A stretch of DNA of 64,000 bases from contig NZ_CP061913.1 in the NCBI RefSeq assembly GCF_019904175.1, forward strand, positions 6,448,001 to 6,512,000, written 5' to 3'. Source of the stretch: Dactylosporangium vinaceum (GTDB taxonomy: Bacteria > Actinomycetota > Actinomycetes > Mycobacteriales > Micromonosporaceae). Position 1 is the stretch's first letter. Every line of letters begins with the position of its first letter. Position numbers and translations under genes: made by a program. A model generated the notes under the pieces. That model made no database searches. It saw only the letters and a list, made by a program, of their open reading frames with translations, and had not been told where the DNA came from. Shown piece by piece: positions 40,491 to 48,850 of this stretch.

Positions 40491-40612
40491 AGGACAACGC
40501 GCGCCGGTCGCTACAGCCAGCATCTTGTCCACCGACGTTGACCGGGTAGGCGGCCAACCCCGGCGCCTGGTCGGGCTGCCCAGCGAACCCGGGAACGGTT
40601 GGTGGACCAGCG

Positions 40613-41986
40613 CTAGCCGCGGGTCAGCGCTGTCTCGGCCGTCGCCGGTTCGACCGCTCCCCCGCCGCTCGCCCGCTTGCGGGACCGCCACAGGACGCGG
40701 GCCAGGATCGGCGGCGCCATCAGCGACTGCGGCGGCCGCATGAGGTTCGTGACCTCCAGGAACCGGCGGCCGACAAGGGCGTCGTGGCCGGTCGCGGTCT
40801 GCACCCGGGCGACGTAGGCGTTCAGCACGTCCGTGCGCCGGGTCCGCACGCCCTCGACCGCCGGGTACGCCAGGTCGCCGCCCGCCGACATGTCCCACGG
40901 CACGTCGATGATCCGGGCCGCCCGCGCGTAGAACCGCCGCGGCAGCCCGTCCAGGCCGCTGCGGGCCACGACGCCCAGCTCGCGGGCCTGGGCCACGGCG
41001 ACAGTCATGCCCTGGGCGTACGCCGGGTTGAAGCTGCACACGGCGTCTCCGATCGACACGAACCGCTCCGGCAGCCGGGTCAGCCGCTCGTAGCGCCGCC
41101 GGACGCTGCCCGGCAGGCGCAGCCGCATCGGGTCTCCGAGCGGCTCGGCCTCCTGCAGCAGCCGGTGCAGCCGCGGGTCGGGGAACTTGGCGGCGAAGTC
41201 GCGGTAGCCGTCGGGGTCGGTCGGCGGGGCCTGGTCCGCCCCGACGCCGAGGAGCGTCACCATCCACCGGTCGCCGTCGACGCCGATGGCGATCCCGCCG
41301 TAGGGCCGGGCCGGTCCACCGGGCGCGTTCAGGACCGCGTTGAAGTCCTCGTTGCCGGGCACTCTGCGGTAGTCGCGGGAGACGTAGACGGTACCACTGT
41401 CGATGCGATCTTCTGCCGGACGCTCGAAGCCGAGCTCGGCGAGCCAGGCCGGACCGCGGTTGCCCCGCCCCGTCGCGTCGACGACCAGGTCGGCGTGCAC
41501 CTCCTGCGCGGGGCCGCCGTTGACGGGCCGCACGGTCGCCCCGGTGACCCGGGTGCCGTCGAAGCGCAGCGCGGTGGCCTCGTGCCCGTCGACGACGGTG
41601 ACGCCCGGCGTGGCGACGACCCGCCGGCGCAGGACCGACTCCAGCAGTGCCCGGCTGATCGAGAGCCCGGCGAGCCCCGACTCGACCCGCGGCACCGGCC
41701 GGTCGCCGAACACCCACACGACGTCACGCTGGATGTCGAGCGGCACGGCCCCGGCTTCGGCCACTTCGTCAACGAACCCGGGGAACAGCTCTTCGAGGAC
41801 GGCCCGGCCCCGGGCCAGCAGCCCGTGGGCGTGCTCGGCCTGGGGCACACCCCGCCGGTGCTCGGCACCCGCGGGCAGCGTGTCGCGATCGAAGACGGTG
41901 ACGCGGTCAAAGGACTCACGCAGCGCGACGGCGGCCGTCAGGCCCGCAATGCTCGCGCCGAGAACGATTGCATGATTGTGAGGCAC
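40613..41986 (-). CDS. FAD-dependent monooxygenase/oxidoreductase
   Basis: 457 residues from the chosen GTG. HAIVLGASIAGLTAAVALRE is the FAD loop, VFDRDTLPAGAEHRRGVPQ follows, DLVVDATGRGNRGPAWL is the DG/ATG motif and FVSIGDAVCSFNPAYAQGMT the GD motif, as in geranylgeranyl-reductase/halogenase-like flavoproteins; the halogenase GWxWxIP motif is absent. A GTG at 42037 is an alternative start but falls inside a TetR-type operator (42029..42045), so the GTG at 41986, preceded by GAGGA, is favoured. Substrate unknown; control by a TetR repressor encoded elsewhere is likely. Confidence 0.82.
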   Translation of the reverse strand: MPHNHAIVLGASIAGLTAAVALRESFDRVTVFDRDTLPAGAEHRRGVPQAEHAHGLLARGRAVLEELFPGFVDEVAEAGAVPLDIQRDVVWVFGDRPVPRVESGLAGLSISRALLESVLRRRVVATPGVTVVDGHEATALRFDGTRVTGATVRPVNGGPAQEVHADLVVDATGRGNRGPAWLAELGFERPAEDRIDSGTVYVSRDYRRVPGNEDFNAVLNAPGGPARPYGGIAIGVDGDRWMVTLLGVGADQAPPTDPDGYRDFAAKFPDPRLHRLLQEAEPLGDPMRLRLPGSVRRRYERLTRLPERFVSIGDAVCSFNPAYAQGMTVAVAQARELGVVARSGLDGLPRRFYARAARIIDVPWDMSAGGDLAYPAVEGVRTRRTDVLNAYVARVQTATGHDALVGRRFLEVTNLMRPPQSLMAPPILARVLWRSRKRASGGGAVEPATAETALTRG

Positions 41987-42028
41987 AGCAACGATCCTCG
42001 GCGAGACATCGACCAATAACCGTCGCCA

Positions 42029-42045
42029 AACAGACACTGTCCGTT
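42029..42045. promoter_or_regulatory. TetR-type operator ahead of the FAD oxidoreductase
   Basis: AACAGACA-C-TGTCCGTT is a 17-bp near-perfect palindrome (7 of 8 arm positions) of the size and style bound by TetR regulators of flavoprotein genes. It lies 43 bp before the chosen start. No TetR gene adjoins it; the nearest is the divergent pair at 48194. Confidence 0.5.
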
Positions 42046-42179
42046 ACACCGCTCGACGTATCAGGGCAGCGGCGCACGATCCGGGGTGGCGTCGCCGCGG
42101 CCGTGGCCCGGTCGTTGCCCTTCGGTGCCTGACTCGGCGCCGGCAATGCCACCGGCCGCTCCGGGCGGGGACCGATCGG

Positions 42180-43112
42180 TCAGGCGGGCACCCGGGGGCG
42201 GGCGAGTGCGGTGATGAGCTCGCCGAGGACTCGTTCGGCGGTGTGGTTGTCGACCTGGCAGGTGCCGGCGGCGCGGTGACCGCCACCGCCGTACTGGAGC
42301 ATGATCGAGCCGATGTCGACAGGGGACGTCCGGTCGACGATGGACTTGCCGACCGCGAAGACGGTGTTCTGCCGGTCCTTGCCCCACAGGGCGTGGATCG
42401 AGACGCGGACCTGCGGGTTGAGCGCGTAGACCATGAAGCGGTTGCCGGCGTAGATGGTGTCCTCACCGCGCAGGTCCACCACGACGACGTCGTCGTGGAT
42501 GGTGCTCACCCGGCGTAGCTGGTCGATGAACGGCTCGGCGTGGGCGTGGAACAGGTCGGCGCGCTCGCGCACGTCGCGCATGGCCAGGATCTCCTCGACG
42601 CCCTCGAGCTGGTGGCAGGCGTGGATGAGCTTCATCATCAGCTCGAAGTTGGAGATGGTGAAGTCGCGGAAGCGGCCGAGGCCGGTCCGGCTGTCCATCA
42701 GGAAGTTCAGCAGCGTCCAGCCGGTCGGGTCCAGGATCTCGTCCACGGTGTACTGCGCCGAGTCGGCCTTGTCCACCGCGTCCATGAGCTCCACGGGGAC
42801 GTCCGTGAAGAACTCCGCCCCGCCGAACTCGTTGTAGATCACGCGCGCGGCCGACGGTGCCGACGGGTCGATGATGTGGTTCGGCTGCGAGCCGACCCGG
42901 ACGGTCTCCGAGTGATGATGGTCGAACACCAGGTGCGCCCCGGGCACGTACGGCAGGTTCGTGATGATGTCGTTCTCGGTGATCTTCACCCGGCCGTCCT
43001 GCATGTCCTTCGGATGCACGAAGACGATCTCGTCGATCATGTCCAGGTGTTTCAGCAGCGTGGCGCAGACCAAGCCGTCAAAATCGCTGCGTGTCACGAG
43101 CCTGTACCTCAC
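42180..43112 (-). CDS. DHH-family phosphoesterase
   Basis: 310 residues. The DHH catalytic core is shown by RSDFDGLVCATLL (first Asp site), LVFDHHHSE (DHH) and DAVDKADSAQYT; the C-terminal DHHA1 domain ends IMLQYGGGGHRAAGTCQVDN with the GGGH motif. Members cleave short oligoribonucleotides, cyclic di-AMP intermediates or pyrophosphate/polyphosphate using Mn. No CBS or membrane domain is attached. GTG at 43112 is the best start as RYRLVTRSDFDGL follows directly. It is followed upstream by a phosphoribosyltransferase gene on the same strand, 77 bp away. Confidence 0.87.
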   Translation of the reverse strand: MRYRLVTRSDFDGLVCATLLKHLDMIDEIVFVHPKDMQDGRVKITENDIITNLPYVPGAHLVFDHHHSETVRVGSQPNHIIDPSAPSAARVIYNEFGGAEFFTDVPVELMDAVDKADSAQYTVDEILDPTGWTLLNFLMDSRTGLGRFRDFTISNFELMMKLIHACHQLEGVEEILAMRDVRERADLFHAHAEPFIDQLRRVSTIHDDVVVVDLRGEDTIYAGNRFMVYALNPQVRVSIHALWGKDRQNTVFAVGKSIVDRTSPVDIGSIMLQYGGGGHRAAGTCQVDNHTAERVLGELITALARPRVPA

Positions 43113-43189
43113 GCCGACCCCCTGCTCCGGAACACCGTCAGCTCCGATCGGCCGCGACACCGCCGACCTGAGCAGATCGGGCGGAGGAC

Positions 43190-43876
43190 TTACGCGGCCG
43201 GGCCGAGGCGGCGGGCCGGTCGCGGGTGGCGGGCCGGGGCGTCGCGGTGGCGGCTCAGGGCGGCGTCGACCTCGGCGTCGGTGAGCTGGGTGAAGTCGTC
43301 GTACCACTGGCCGACCGCGGAGAACTGCGGTGGCGCGTGCAGGCACACGACGGTGCCGGCGACCGCGGCCAGGCGGGTGCGGGCCTCCTGTGAGCAGACC
43401 GGCACGGCCAGTACCAGACATCGGGGGCTCTGGCGGGCCAGCCAGCGCACGGCGGCGTGGGCGGTGACGCCGGTGGCCAGGCCGTCGTCGACGAGTATGA
43501 CGAGCCGGCCGGTCACGGTGGGCGCGGGGCGGTGCCGGCGGTACCGCTCCACCCGGCGCGCCAGCTCGGCCCGCTCGGCGGCCACGATCGCAGCCAGGTC
43601 GTCGGGGGTCAGGCGCAGGTACCGCAGGGCGGCGTCGTCGAAGACCGGCGGGCCGTCCTCGGCGATGGCGCCGACGCCGAACTCCGGGTGCCGGGGTGCG
43701 CCGATCTTGCGGGCGAGCACGATGTCCAGCTCCGCGCCGAGGCGCTCGGCGACCGGGACGGCGACCGGCACGCCGCCGCGCGGCAGCGCCAGGACGAGAC
43801 CGTCGGCGCCGATGCCCTGCCGCACCAGCTGCTCCGCCAGTGCCCGGCCGGCTTCGGTGCGGTTCGCGAAGATCAT
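43190..43876 (-). CDS. Phosphoribosyltransferase
   Basis: 228 residues, type I PRT fold. FANRTEAGRALAEQLVRQG is a common start; LALPRGGVPVAVPVAERLGA and LARKIGAPRHPEFGVGAIAE are typical of the stand-alone PRTs found with stress genes, and VILVDDGLATGVTAHAAV is the PRPP-binding loop (DDGxxTG). ATG at 43876 has GGGGAGG eight bases ahead. The nucleobase is not predictable; in some genomes these proteins are fused to dienelactone-hydrolase-like domains, not here. The 324-bp region upstream probably holds its promoter. Confidence 0.85.
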   Translation of the reverse strand: MIFANRTEAGRALAEQLVRQGIGADGLVLALPRGGVPVAVPVAERLGAELDIVLARKIGAPRHPEFGVGAIAEDGPPVFDDAALRYLRLTPDDLAAIVAAERAELARRVERYRRHRPAPTVTGRLVILVDDGLATGVTAHAAVRWLARQSPRCLVLAVPVCSQEARTRLAAVAGTVVCLHAPPQFSAVGQWYDDFTQLTDAEVDAALSRHRDAPARHPRPARRLGPAA

Positions 43877-44200
43877 TGGGTCCTCCCCGGCACACGCCGG
43901 ACGGACGCGGCTGCGGCTCCGGGGGCGTCGGCGGTGCACACGTACAACGATCGGACCGCCGGGGAGCAACCGGTCGCGCTCCGCAACGCTGCGGGGCCCC
44001 GGCTGTCTTCGGCGCGGTTCGCGACGGTCATGGCGCGCTCCCATCCCACCCGGAGGCGTCCCATCATTGTGCGCCACTACCCCGGGCCGGGCGATGTATG
44101 CAGCGGCCCGACCGGATCACGGACACGGCGGCGCCCGGAAGCCAGGACCGGGCCGAAGAGCCGGGGCCGGGCCGCCGGGCACCGCCGCGCGACAGGGGGA
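43877..44200. other. 324-bp intergenic region
   Basis: Between the phosphoribosyltransferase start and the metalloprotease stop. The only structure I see is an imperfect stem CGGGCCG (44083..44089) / CGGCCCG (44104..44110) that could end metalloprotease transcription. No open frame here looks like a protein, and no clear promoter was found. Confidence 0.5.
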
Positions 44201-45712
44201 TCAGCTCGCGAACGCCTTCACCTCCAGCAGGCCGACGGAGCTTGCCGCGTTGGACTGCAGCAGTACCCGCAGACGCTGGGTGCTGACCTGCGTGAAGGTG
44301 ACGGTGATGTACGCGTCGGCGGTGACCGGGTAGCCGCTGGCCCCCGCCACGTCCACGTACGCGCTCCCGTTCCAGTACTGCAGCCTCCACGACGAGGGCA
44401 CATCGATGCCCTGGTTGTCGTCGAAGAGGTACACCTGCGCCCGTTTCAGGGTCTGCGCCGACGACCACTGCAGCTCGGCCCACTGCTGCCCGCTGTTCGG
44501 CCAGGTGCCCCAGCGCGGGTTCGCGGTGTCGTTCGACGACGACGGGTCGATGCCGTCGTTTATCGCGTTCACCGACTCCCACGACGAGGTGTACGAGGCC
44601 GACGGTGTCGCGGTCAGCGCCAGGTTGCCGCCGGTCGGGGTGCCGCCGCCCCCGGTGCCCTTGATGAGGAACAGGTTGTCGGCGACGTTGTAGTACTGCG
44701 ACAGGTACGACCCGGCGGGCGGGTTGGTGTTGTAGTAGTCGTCGTGGTTGCAGTCCAGCCGGTTGTCGTGCGACTGGGCGGTGCAGACTGTGCGCACGGT
44801 GACGCTCGGGTCGTCCTTGTAGCACATGACGTCCCACTCGTCGGTGCAGTGGCCGAAGCCCGACGCGTTCGGCGCGTTGTTGTTCACCGCGCCGAGCGTG
44901 TGCCCGAGCTCGTGGGCGGCCACACCGGCCGTCCAGCAGCCGTTGTCGGCGCGGGCGTACTCCGGGCCGACGTTCGACCGGTTGGCGTCGCTCTTGCTGG
45001 TGTCGCCCGCGAGCCCGCCGATGCCGCAGTAGACGTTGGCGTCGACGAACTGCAGGTACTTGCGGTCGGTCCGGGTGTAGCCGGCCGCCTTGACCGCGTT
45101 GAGCAGCGGCGCCCAGTCGTCGGCGTTGAGCGCCGAGTCGGCGATCTGCACGTCCCGGACGACCGGGCGGCAGGCGCCGTCGACGGTCTCGGTGACGTAG
45201 CGGACGTGCCGCTCCCCGCCCGTCTCCTTGGCGCTCTCGTTGAAGATCGTGTCGACACCCTCGGCGAGGCTGCGGAACGTCTCCAGGTACTGCGAGTAGC
45301 GGCTCGCCGAGCCGTGGACGTACAGCACCTCGACCCGCTTGCCGCTGGTGCCGTCACCCTCGCACACCGCGAGCGCCGGCCCGGCCGCCGCCGCGTCGCT
45401 CTGGGCCATGGCCGGCACGCTTGTCTTCACCGACAGCCCGGCCGGGGGCGCGTCCGGACCGTGGGTGCACATGACGGGGCTGGTGCCCTTGACCTCGAGC
45501 AGGCCGGCGGCGCAGGGCCCGCCGGGCCGGCTGCGCTGCAGCCCGCTGTAGACGAGCCCCTTCGCGGCGTCGTCGGCCGGCACCGCGGTCAGGTCGGCGG
45601 TGCGGCTGCCGCGGTCACCGGCGAACGCCGTGCCGGCGGAAACCCCGGCGACGACGAGGCCGAGCGCGGCGACGGCGGCGACGATGATCCGGGGCGGAAC
45701 GGATCCGGGCAT
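44201..45712 (-). CDS. Secreted zinc metalloprotease with discoidin-like domain
   Basis: 503 residues. The start ATG at 45712, nine bases after GGAGGAG, gives a Sec signal peptide (IIVAAVAALGLVVAGVSAGT, then AFA-GD). The catalytic zinc motif is AAHELGHTLGAVNNNAPNAS (HExxHxxG); the third ligand may be the His of GFGHCTDEWDVMCYKDD. Six or more cysteines suggest disulfides. A GTGGGGTPTGG linker leads to a C-terminal F5/8 type C (discoidin-like) carbohydrate-binding domain (ATPSASYTSSWESVNAINDG to LLEVKAFAS). So this is an exported protease that probably attaches to glycans. It lacks a visible propeptide cysteine switch. Confidence 0.87.
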   Translation of the reverse strand: MPGSVPPRIIVAAVAALGLVVAGVSAGTAFAGDRGSRTADLTAVPADDAAKGLVYSGLQRSRPGGPCAAGLLEVKGTSPVMCTHGPDAPPAGLSVKTSVPAMAQSDAAAAGPALAVCEGDGTSGKRVEVLYVHGSASRYSQYLETFRSLAEGVDTIFNESAKETGGERHVRYVTETVDGACRPVVRDVQIADSALNADDWAPLLNAVKAAGYTRTDRKYLQFVDANVYCGIGGLAGDTSKSDANRSNVGPEYARADNGCWTAGVAAHELGHTLGAVNNNAPNASGFGHCTDEWDVMCYKDDPSVTVRTVCTAQSHDNRLDCNHDDYYNTNPPAGSYLSQYYNVADNLFLIKGTGGGGTPTGGNLALTATPSASYTSSWESVNAINDGIDPSSSNDTANPRWGTWPNSGQQWAELQWSSAQTLKRAQVYLFDDNQGIDVPSSWRLQYWNGSAYVDVAGASGYPVTADAYITVTFTQVSTQRLRVLLQSNAASSVGLLEVKAFAS

Positions 45713-45828
45713 GATGTCGTACTCCTCCCGTAGGGACGAAAACCTTTTCGCCACCCTGGGTGCCGACATAGTCGCGAGTCAATGCTTGTGACGACTTGTG
45801 CCAAGACTTAAGGCGGAGCACAACGAAC

Positions 45829-45859
45829 GCGCGGCCCCGAAATATTTTCGAGGTCGCGC
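45829..45859 (-). terminator. Intrinsic terminator after the RDD gene
   Basis: GCGCGGCCCCGAAA (45829..45842) pairs with TTTCGAGGTCGCGC (45846..45859), two mismatches, 3-base loop, 21 bp past the RDD gene stop on the minus strand. The surrounding 167-bp gap is AT-richer than usual and also has the direct repeat CTTGTG spaced by 10 bp (45785 and 45795), possibly part of the metalloprotease promoter. Confidence 0.6.
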
Positions 45860-45879
45860 GTGATGAAACATGCACACCG

Positions 45880-47166
45880 TCAGCTGCCGTCCGGCGGGCG
45901 CCCGGACCGCCGCTCCCGCCAGAGCTCCTGCGCCCGCCCGCCCACCTTGCGGGCCAGGTCCTGCCCCTGCTGGGCGGTCTTGGAGTGCAGCGCCTGCTGG
46001 ACCGGCGCCGCCTGCTTCAGCCGCTCCGCGCCCTGCTTCGCCACCGCCGCCGCGTCGGCCGCCGCGGCGGCCGTCTTCCGGGCCGCGGCCGCCGCCGCAT
46101 CCGAGGTCCGCCGGGCCGCGATCGGCAGCTGCTGCGCACCGCGCCGATGCGCCGCCGCGGCCGCCTCGGCGGCGACCTGCGCCGCCACCACCGCCGCGTC
46201 CGCGCCCATCCGCCCCGCCACGACCGCCGCACCCGACGTGCGCCGGGCGAGCTGGGCGGTGTGGGCGGCGACCTGCGAGTACAACTCCCGGCGTATGACA
46301 ACGGTCCCGGCCAGGCGGTCGACGAGCGTGCGGCGGCCGGACCCGAGCGCCGGCAGCAGGTTCACCCACCACACGACGGTCGCCGCCACCAGCACGAGGA
46401 CGCCCGCCACGAGCTCGCCGTAGACCGCCAGCGCCAACCCGAATCCGACGAGCCCCGTCTCGACGAGCGTCGTCGCGAACGCCCGCCCGACCGCCGGCGC
46501 CACCCGGGCGCCCGCGCGCACCGGCACGACCTTGGTGTCGGCCAGCATCTTGCCGACAGTCCGCCCCCGCCAGACGAGCAGCGACGCCTGATAGACGAAC
46601 TGCAGCAGTGGTACCGCCAGAATCGCCAGCAGCAGCGGCAGCGCCAACCCGAGCCAGGCCCCAGCCGCGACCCCGCCGACGCTCTCGCCCCCGGCCCCGC
46701 GGTGCGTGATCAGGCCGATCAGCCGCGACACCCCGAACCCGGCGGCCACCGCCCCGACGTAGCCGGGCAGTTCGCGCACGAGGTTCGCCACCCCGTAGGC
46801 GACGAGCAGCAGCCCCGGCACCATGACGATGCAGTAGTCGACGCCCCACCCGGCCGCCCGCCGCACCAGCCCGGCCCGCCGCGGCGGCGCAGGCAGCAAC
46901 GCGGACGGCGCCGGCCCAACCGGCGCCGTCCCGGGCGGCCACGGCGACAGCGAGCCCGAGGACCCCGCGGCCACGGGCAGCAGCGCGGCCGGCGACCCCA
47001 TGGGCACCGAGGCCACGGGCGGCGCCGCGGACGGCGGGGCCAGGGGCGGCACCGCGGACGGCGCAGCCACTGGGGGCACCGGGGACGACGGGGCCAGGGG
47101 CGGCGGGGATGGCGGGGCTGGGTGCTGCGCGGGCACGGGCGGCGGGTACCACGGGTGCGGCTGCAT
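45880..47166 (-). CDS. RDD family membrane protein
   Basis: 428 residues. The N-terminal 110 residues are Pro/Ala/Ser-rich without structure. RRAAGWGVDYCIVMVPGLLL starts the RDD domain (the Asp in the first helix; Arg before it), with further helices ALPLLLAILAVPLLQFVYQA and VAGVLVLVAATVVWWVNLLP, and the conserved RTLVDRLAGTVVIRR near its end. The C-terminal 110 residues are an Ala-rich helix with repeated AAA and charged residues, probably a coiled coil. RDD proteins include a Na+(K+)/H+ antiporter, but most are of unknown function. Confidence 0.82.
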   Translation of the reverse strand: MQPHPWYPPPVPAQHPAPPSPPPLAPSSPVPPVAAPSAVPPLAPPSAAPPVASVPMGSPAALLPVAAGSSGSLSPWPPGTAPVGPAPSALLPAPPRRAGLVRRAAGWGVDYCIVMVPGLLLVAYGVANLVRELPGYVGAVAAGFGVSRLIGLITHRGAGGESVGGVAAGAWLGLALPLLLAILAVPLLQFVYQASLLVWRGRTVGKMLADTKVVPVRAGARVAPAVGRAFATTLVETGLVGFGLALAVYGELVAGVLVLVAATVVWWVNLLPALGSGRRTLVDRLAGTVVIRRELYSQVAAHTAQLARRTSGAAVVAGRMGADAAVVAAQVAAEAAAAAHRRGAQQLPIAARRTSDAAAAAARKTAAAAADAAAVAKQGAERLKQAAPVQQALHSKTAQQGQDLARKVGGRAQELWRERRSGRPPDGS

Positions 47167-47410
47167 CAGGTGACCTTAAAGCACGACGCCCGTCACTTCC
47201 TTCAGCCGATCCGCTCCGATTCCGACGGCCACTCGCCCACGACATGCCGTCCTGCGGGGTAGACGCCGACCACGGAGGCCGACGACGCGCGGACGCGGCA
47301 ACGCCGGCCACGCGTGGACGTGCGGTCGCGAAAACGGCGGGCCGACCGGAGCGGCGGTGGCCACCAACGGGCGATAGTGGCGCGATAGGCGGCGCCGGTA
47401 CGTTCGCGGC

Positions 47411-48220
47411 GTGACGGACGTGTTGGAGGCGCTGCGCGAGGAGATCCACGCCGGTCGTGGCATCAGCGAGGAGACGGCCGCGCGGCTGTCGCACTCCGGC
47501 ATCGACGACGCGCACCTCGAGGCGGCGCTGCGCGACGGTGCCCGGGCGTGCGCCGGCGGGCCGCTGCTGGTGGACCTGGCGATCGTGCTGCTGCAGTGCG
47601 TCGACCGCCGCGGCGTGGGCATGGCCGCCCTCGACGACTGCCTGGCCCGGATGAGCCCGCCGGAGCGACTGATCGTCTGCGGCCGCATGGTGCACGTGAA
47701 GGGCCCGGCCGCCGTTGCCTGGTGCCATGCCCGCGTCGTGGCCACGGGCAGCGGCGGGCTGTACCACTCGTTCCTGCGCGAGCACGGCGACGACGTGATC
47801 CGCCTGTGCCGGCCCGAGATGGACGCGTATCTACTGGCCCCGCAGCGCCGCCCCGACCACTACTTCGTCGACGTCTACGAGATCCTGCTGCTGCACCTGG
47901 ACGATCCCGCGCCCTACGTGCGGCGCTGGCTGGAGTGGATCGGCGACGGCCGGTTCGACCCTTACCCCCGGCCGGAGTCCGGGCCGGCGCTGATCCTGTA
48001 CAAGATCCTGCGCGAGCACCGCGACAACCCGGCGTTCGCGCCGATCCGCGACGCCGTCCGCCGGCACGTGCGCGCCCTGCTGGCCGCCGGGGACGCGGAC
48101 CGGGTAAGGCTCGGCCTCTACCATGTGGTGGCGATGGTCGATGCGCAGTACCCGGAACACCGGCTTTTCATCAGCCCAGCCCCTGCCGGGGCGTCACGGC
48201 CGGGCGCCGAGCAGGGGTAG
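47411..48220 (+). CDS. Conserved-looking protein of unknown function, helical repeats
   Basis: 269 residues, GTG start. It is almost wholly alpha-helical by eye: VLEALREEIHAGRGISEETA, LVDLAIVLLQCVDRRGVG, YEILLLHLDDPAPYVRRWLE and IRDAVRRHVRALLAAGDADR suggest HEAT-like repeats. No signal peptide, membrane segment or catalytic motif is seen. Codon use is normal for the window and the reading frame is clearly real. Its last 27 bp overlap the end of the convergent TetR gene. Family not recognised. Confidence 0.65.
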   Translation: MTDVLEALREEIHAGRGISEETAARLSHSGIDDAHLEAALRDGARACAGGPLLVDLAIVLLQCVDRRGVGMAALDDCLARMSPPERLIVCGRMVHVKGPAAVAWCHARVVATGSGGLYHSFLREHGDDVIRLCRPEMDAYLLAPQRRPDHYFVDVYEILLLHLDDPAPYVRRWLEWIGDGRFDPYPRPESGPALILYKILREHRDNPAFAPIRDAVRRHVRALLAAGDADRVRLGLYHVVAMVDAQYPEHRLFISPAPAGASRPGAEQG

Positions 48221-48781
48221 CCAGACGGCGTCGACGATCTCCGCGATCGACTCCGGCGACACCTGCCGCATCGTCATGAACAGGTCGTGGCGCAGCAGGT
48301 CGAACGGCAGGTTCACCACGCGCGGCGACCGGGTGGCGGCGGTCAGCTCGCCGCGCTCGACGGCCCGCGCCACCATCGTCTCGAAGCCGCTCACCTGGCC
48401 CGGCGGGCGCAGCTTGTCGCGCAGGTCGGCGAAGCTCGTGCCGGTCTCGCGGAAGTACTCCATCAGCTGCACGCCGATGAACGTCATCACGCGCCAGCGG
48501 CCGTCGACGGCGTTTGTCAGGTAGCCGATGGCGTCCTCGCGCAGGCTCCCCGTGTCGGGCACCGGGATCGGCTGCGACCACCAGTGCTTCTTCACCGCGG
48601 CCAGCAACAGGTCCTCGCGCTGCGGGTAGTGGCGGTACAGCACCGGCCGGCTCGTGCCCGCCAGCGCGGCGATGGCCTCGTAGGTGAAGCCGCTGTAGCC
48701 GCGCTCGACCAGGATCTCCCAGGCCGCGTCGAGGATCGCGGCCTCGAGCTCGGTGCCGCGCCGCCGGGTCTTAAGACTCAC
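48194..48781 (-). CDS. TetR family repressor
   Basis: 195 residues. The N-terminal HTH is complete: AAILDAAWEILVERGYSGFT, YEAIAALAGTSRPVLYRHYP, then QREDLLLAAVKKH. The C-terminal ligand domain matches the TetR_C_16/33-like group (LPFDLLRHDLFMTMRQVSPE). It is divergent from an MFS drug pump with 69 bp between the starts, and that space carries two symmetric repeats, so it almost certainly represses the pump and itself. Codons 3-4 (CTTAAG) are part of the operator pattern. Confidence 0.92.
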   Translation of the reverse strand: MSLKTRRRGTELEAAILDAAWEILVERGYSGFTYEAIAALAGTSRPVLYRHYPQREDLLLAAVKKHWWSQPIPVPDTGSLREDAIGYLTNAVDGRWRVMTFIGVQLMEYFRETGTSFADLRDKLRPPGQVSGFETMVARAVERGELTAATRSPRVVNLPFDLLRHDLFMTMRQVSPESIAEIVDAVWLPLLGARP

Positions 48782-48841
48782 TTGCGTATCTTATCGCACC
48801 GGCGTAGCGTCGGAAGCGAAGATACAGTTGTGTACCTTAAG
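48770..48841. promoter_or_regulatory. Symmetric double operator of the TetR/MFS pair
   Basis: Around the centre 48805/48806 the sequence is CTTAAG-N10-GTATCTT-N26-AAGATAC-N10-CTTAAG, with arms at 48770..48775, 48786..48792, 48819..48825 and 48836..48841. The same unit AAGATAC-N10-CTTAAG is thus placed once for each divergent gene. The AAGATAC parts could be -10 boxes and the CTTAAG parts repressor contacts, or the whole may be two TetR sites. Confidence 0.65.
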
Positions 48842-48850
48842 GCGGCGTTC

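Noticed and set aside
40302..40500. CRISPR array in the short repeats at 40.3 kb
   Set aside because: Units of 16-18 bp are directly adjacent with no unique spacers, and no cas gene is present.
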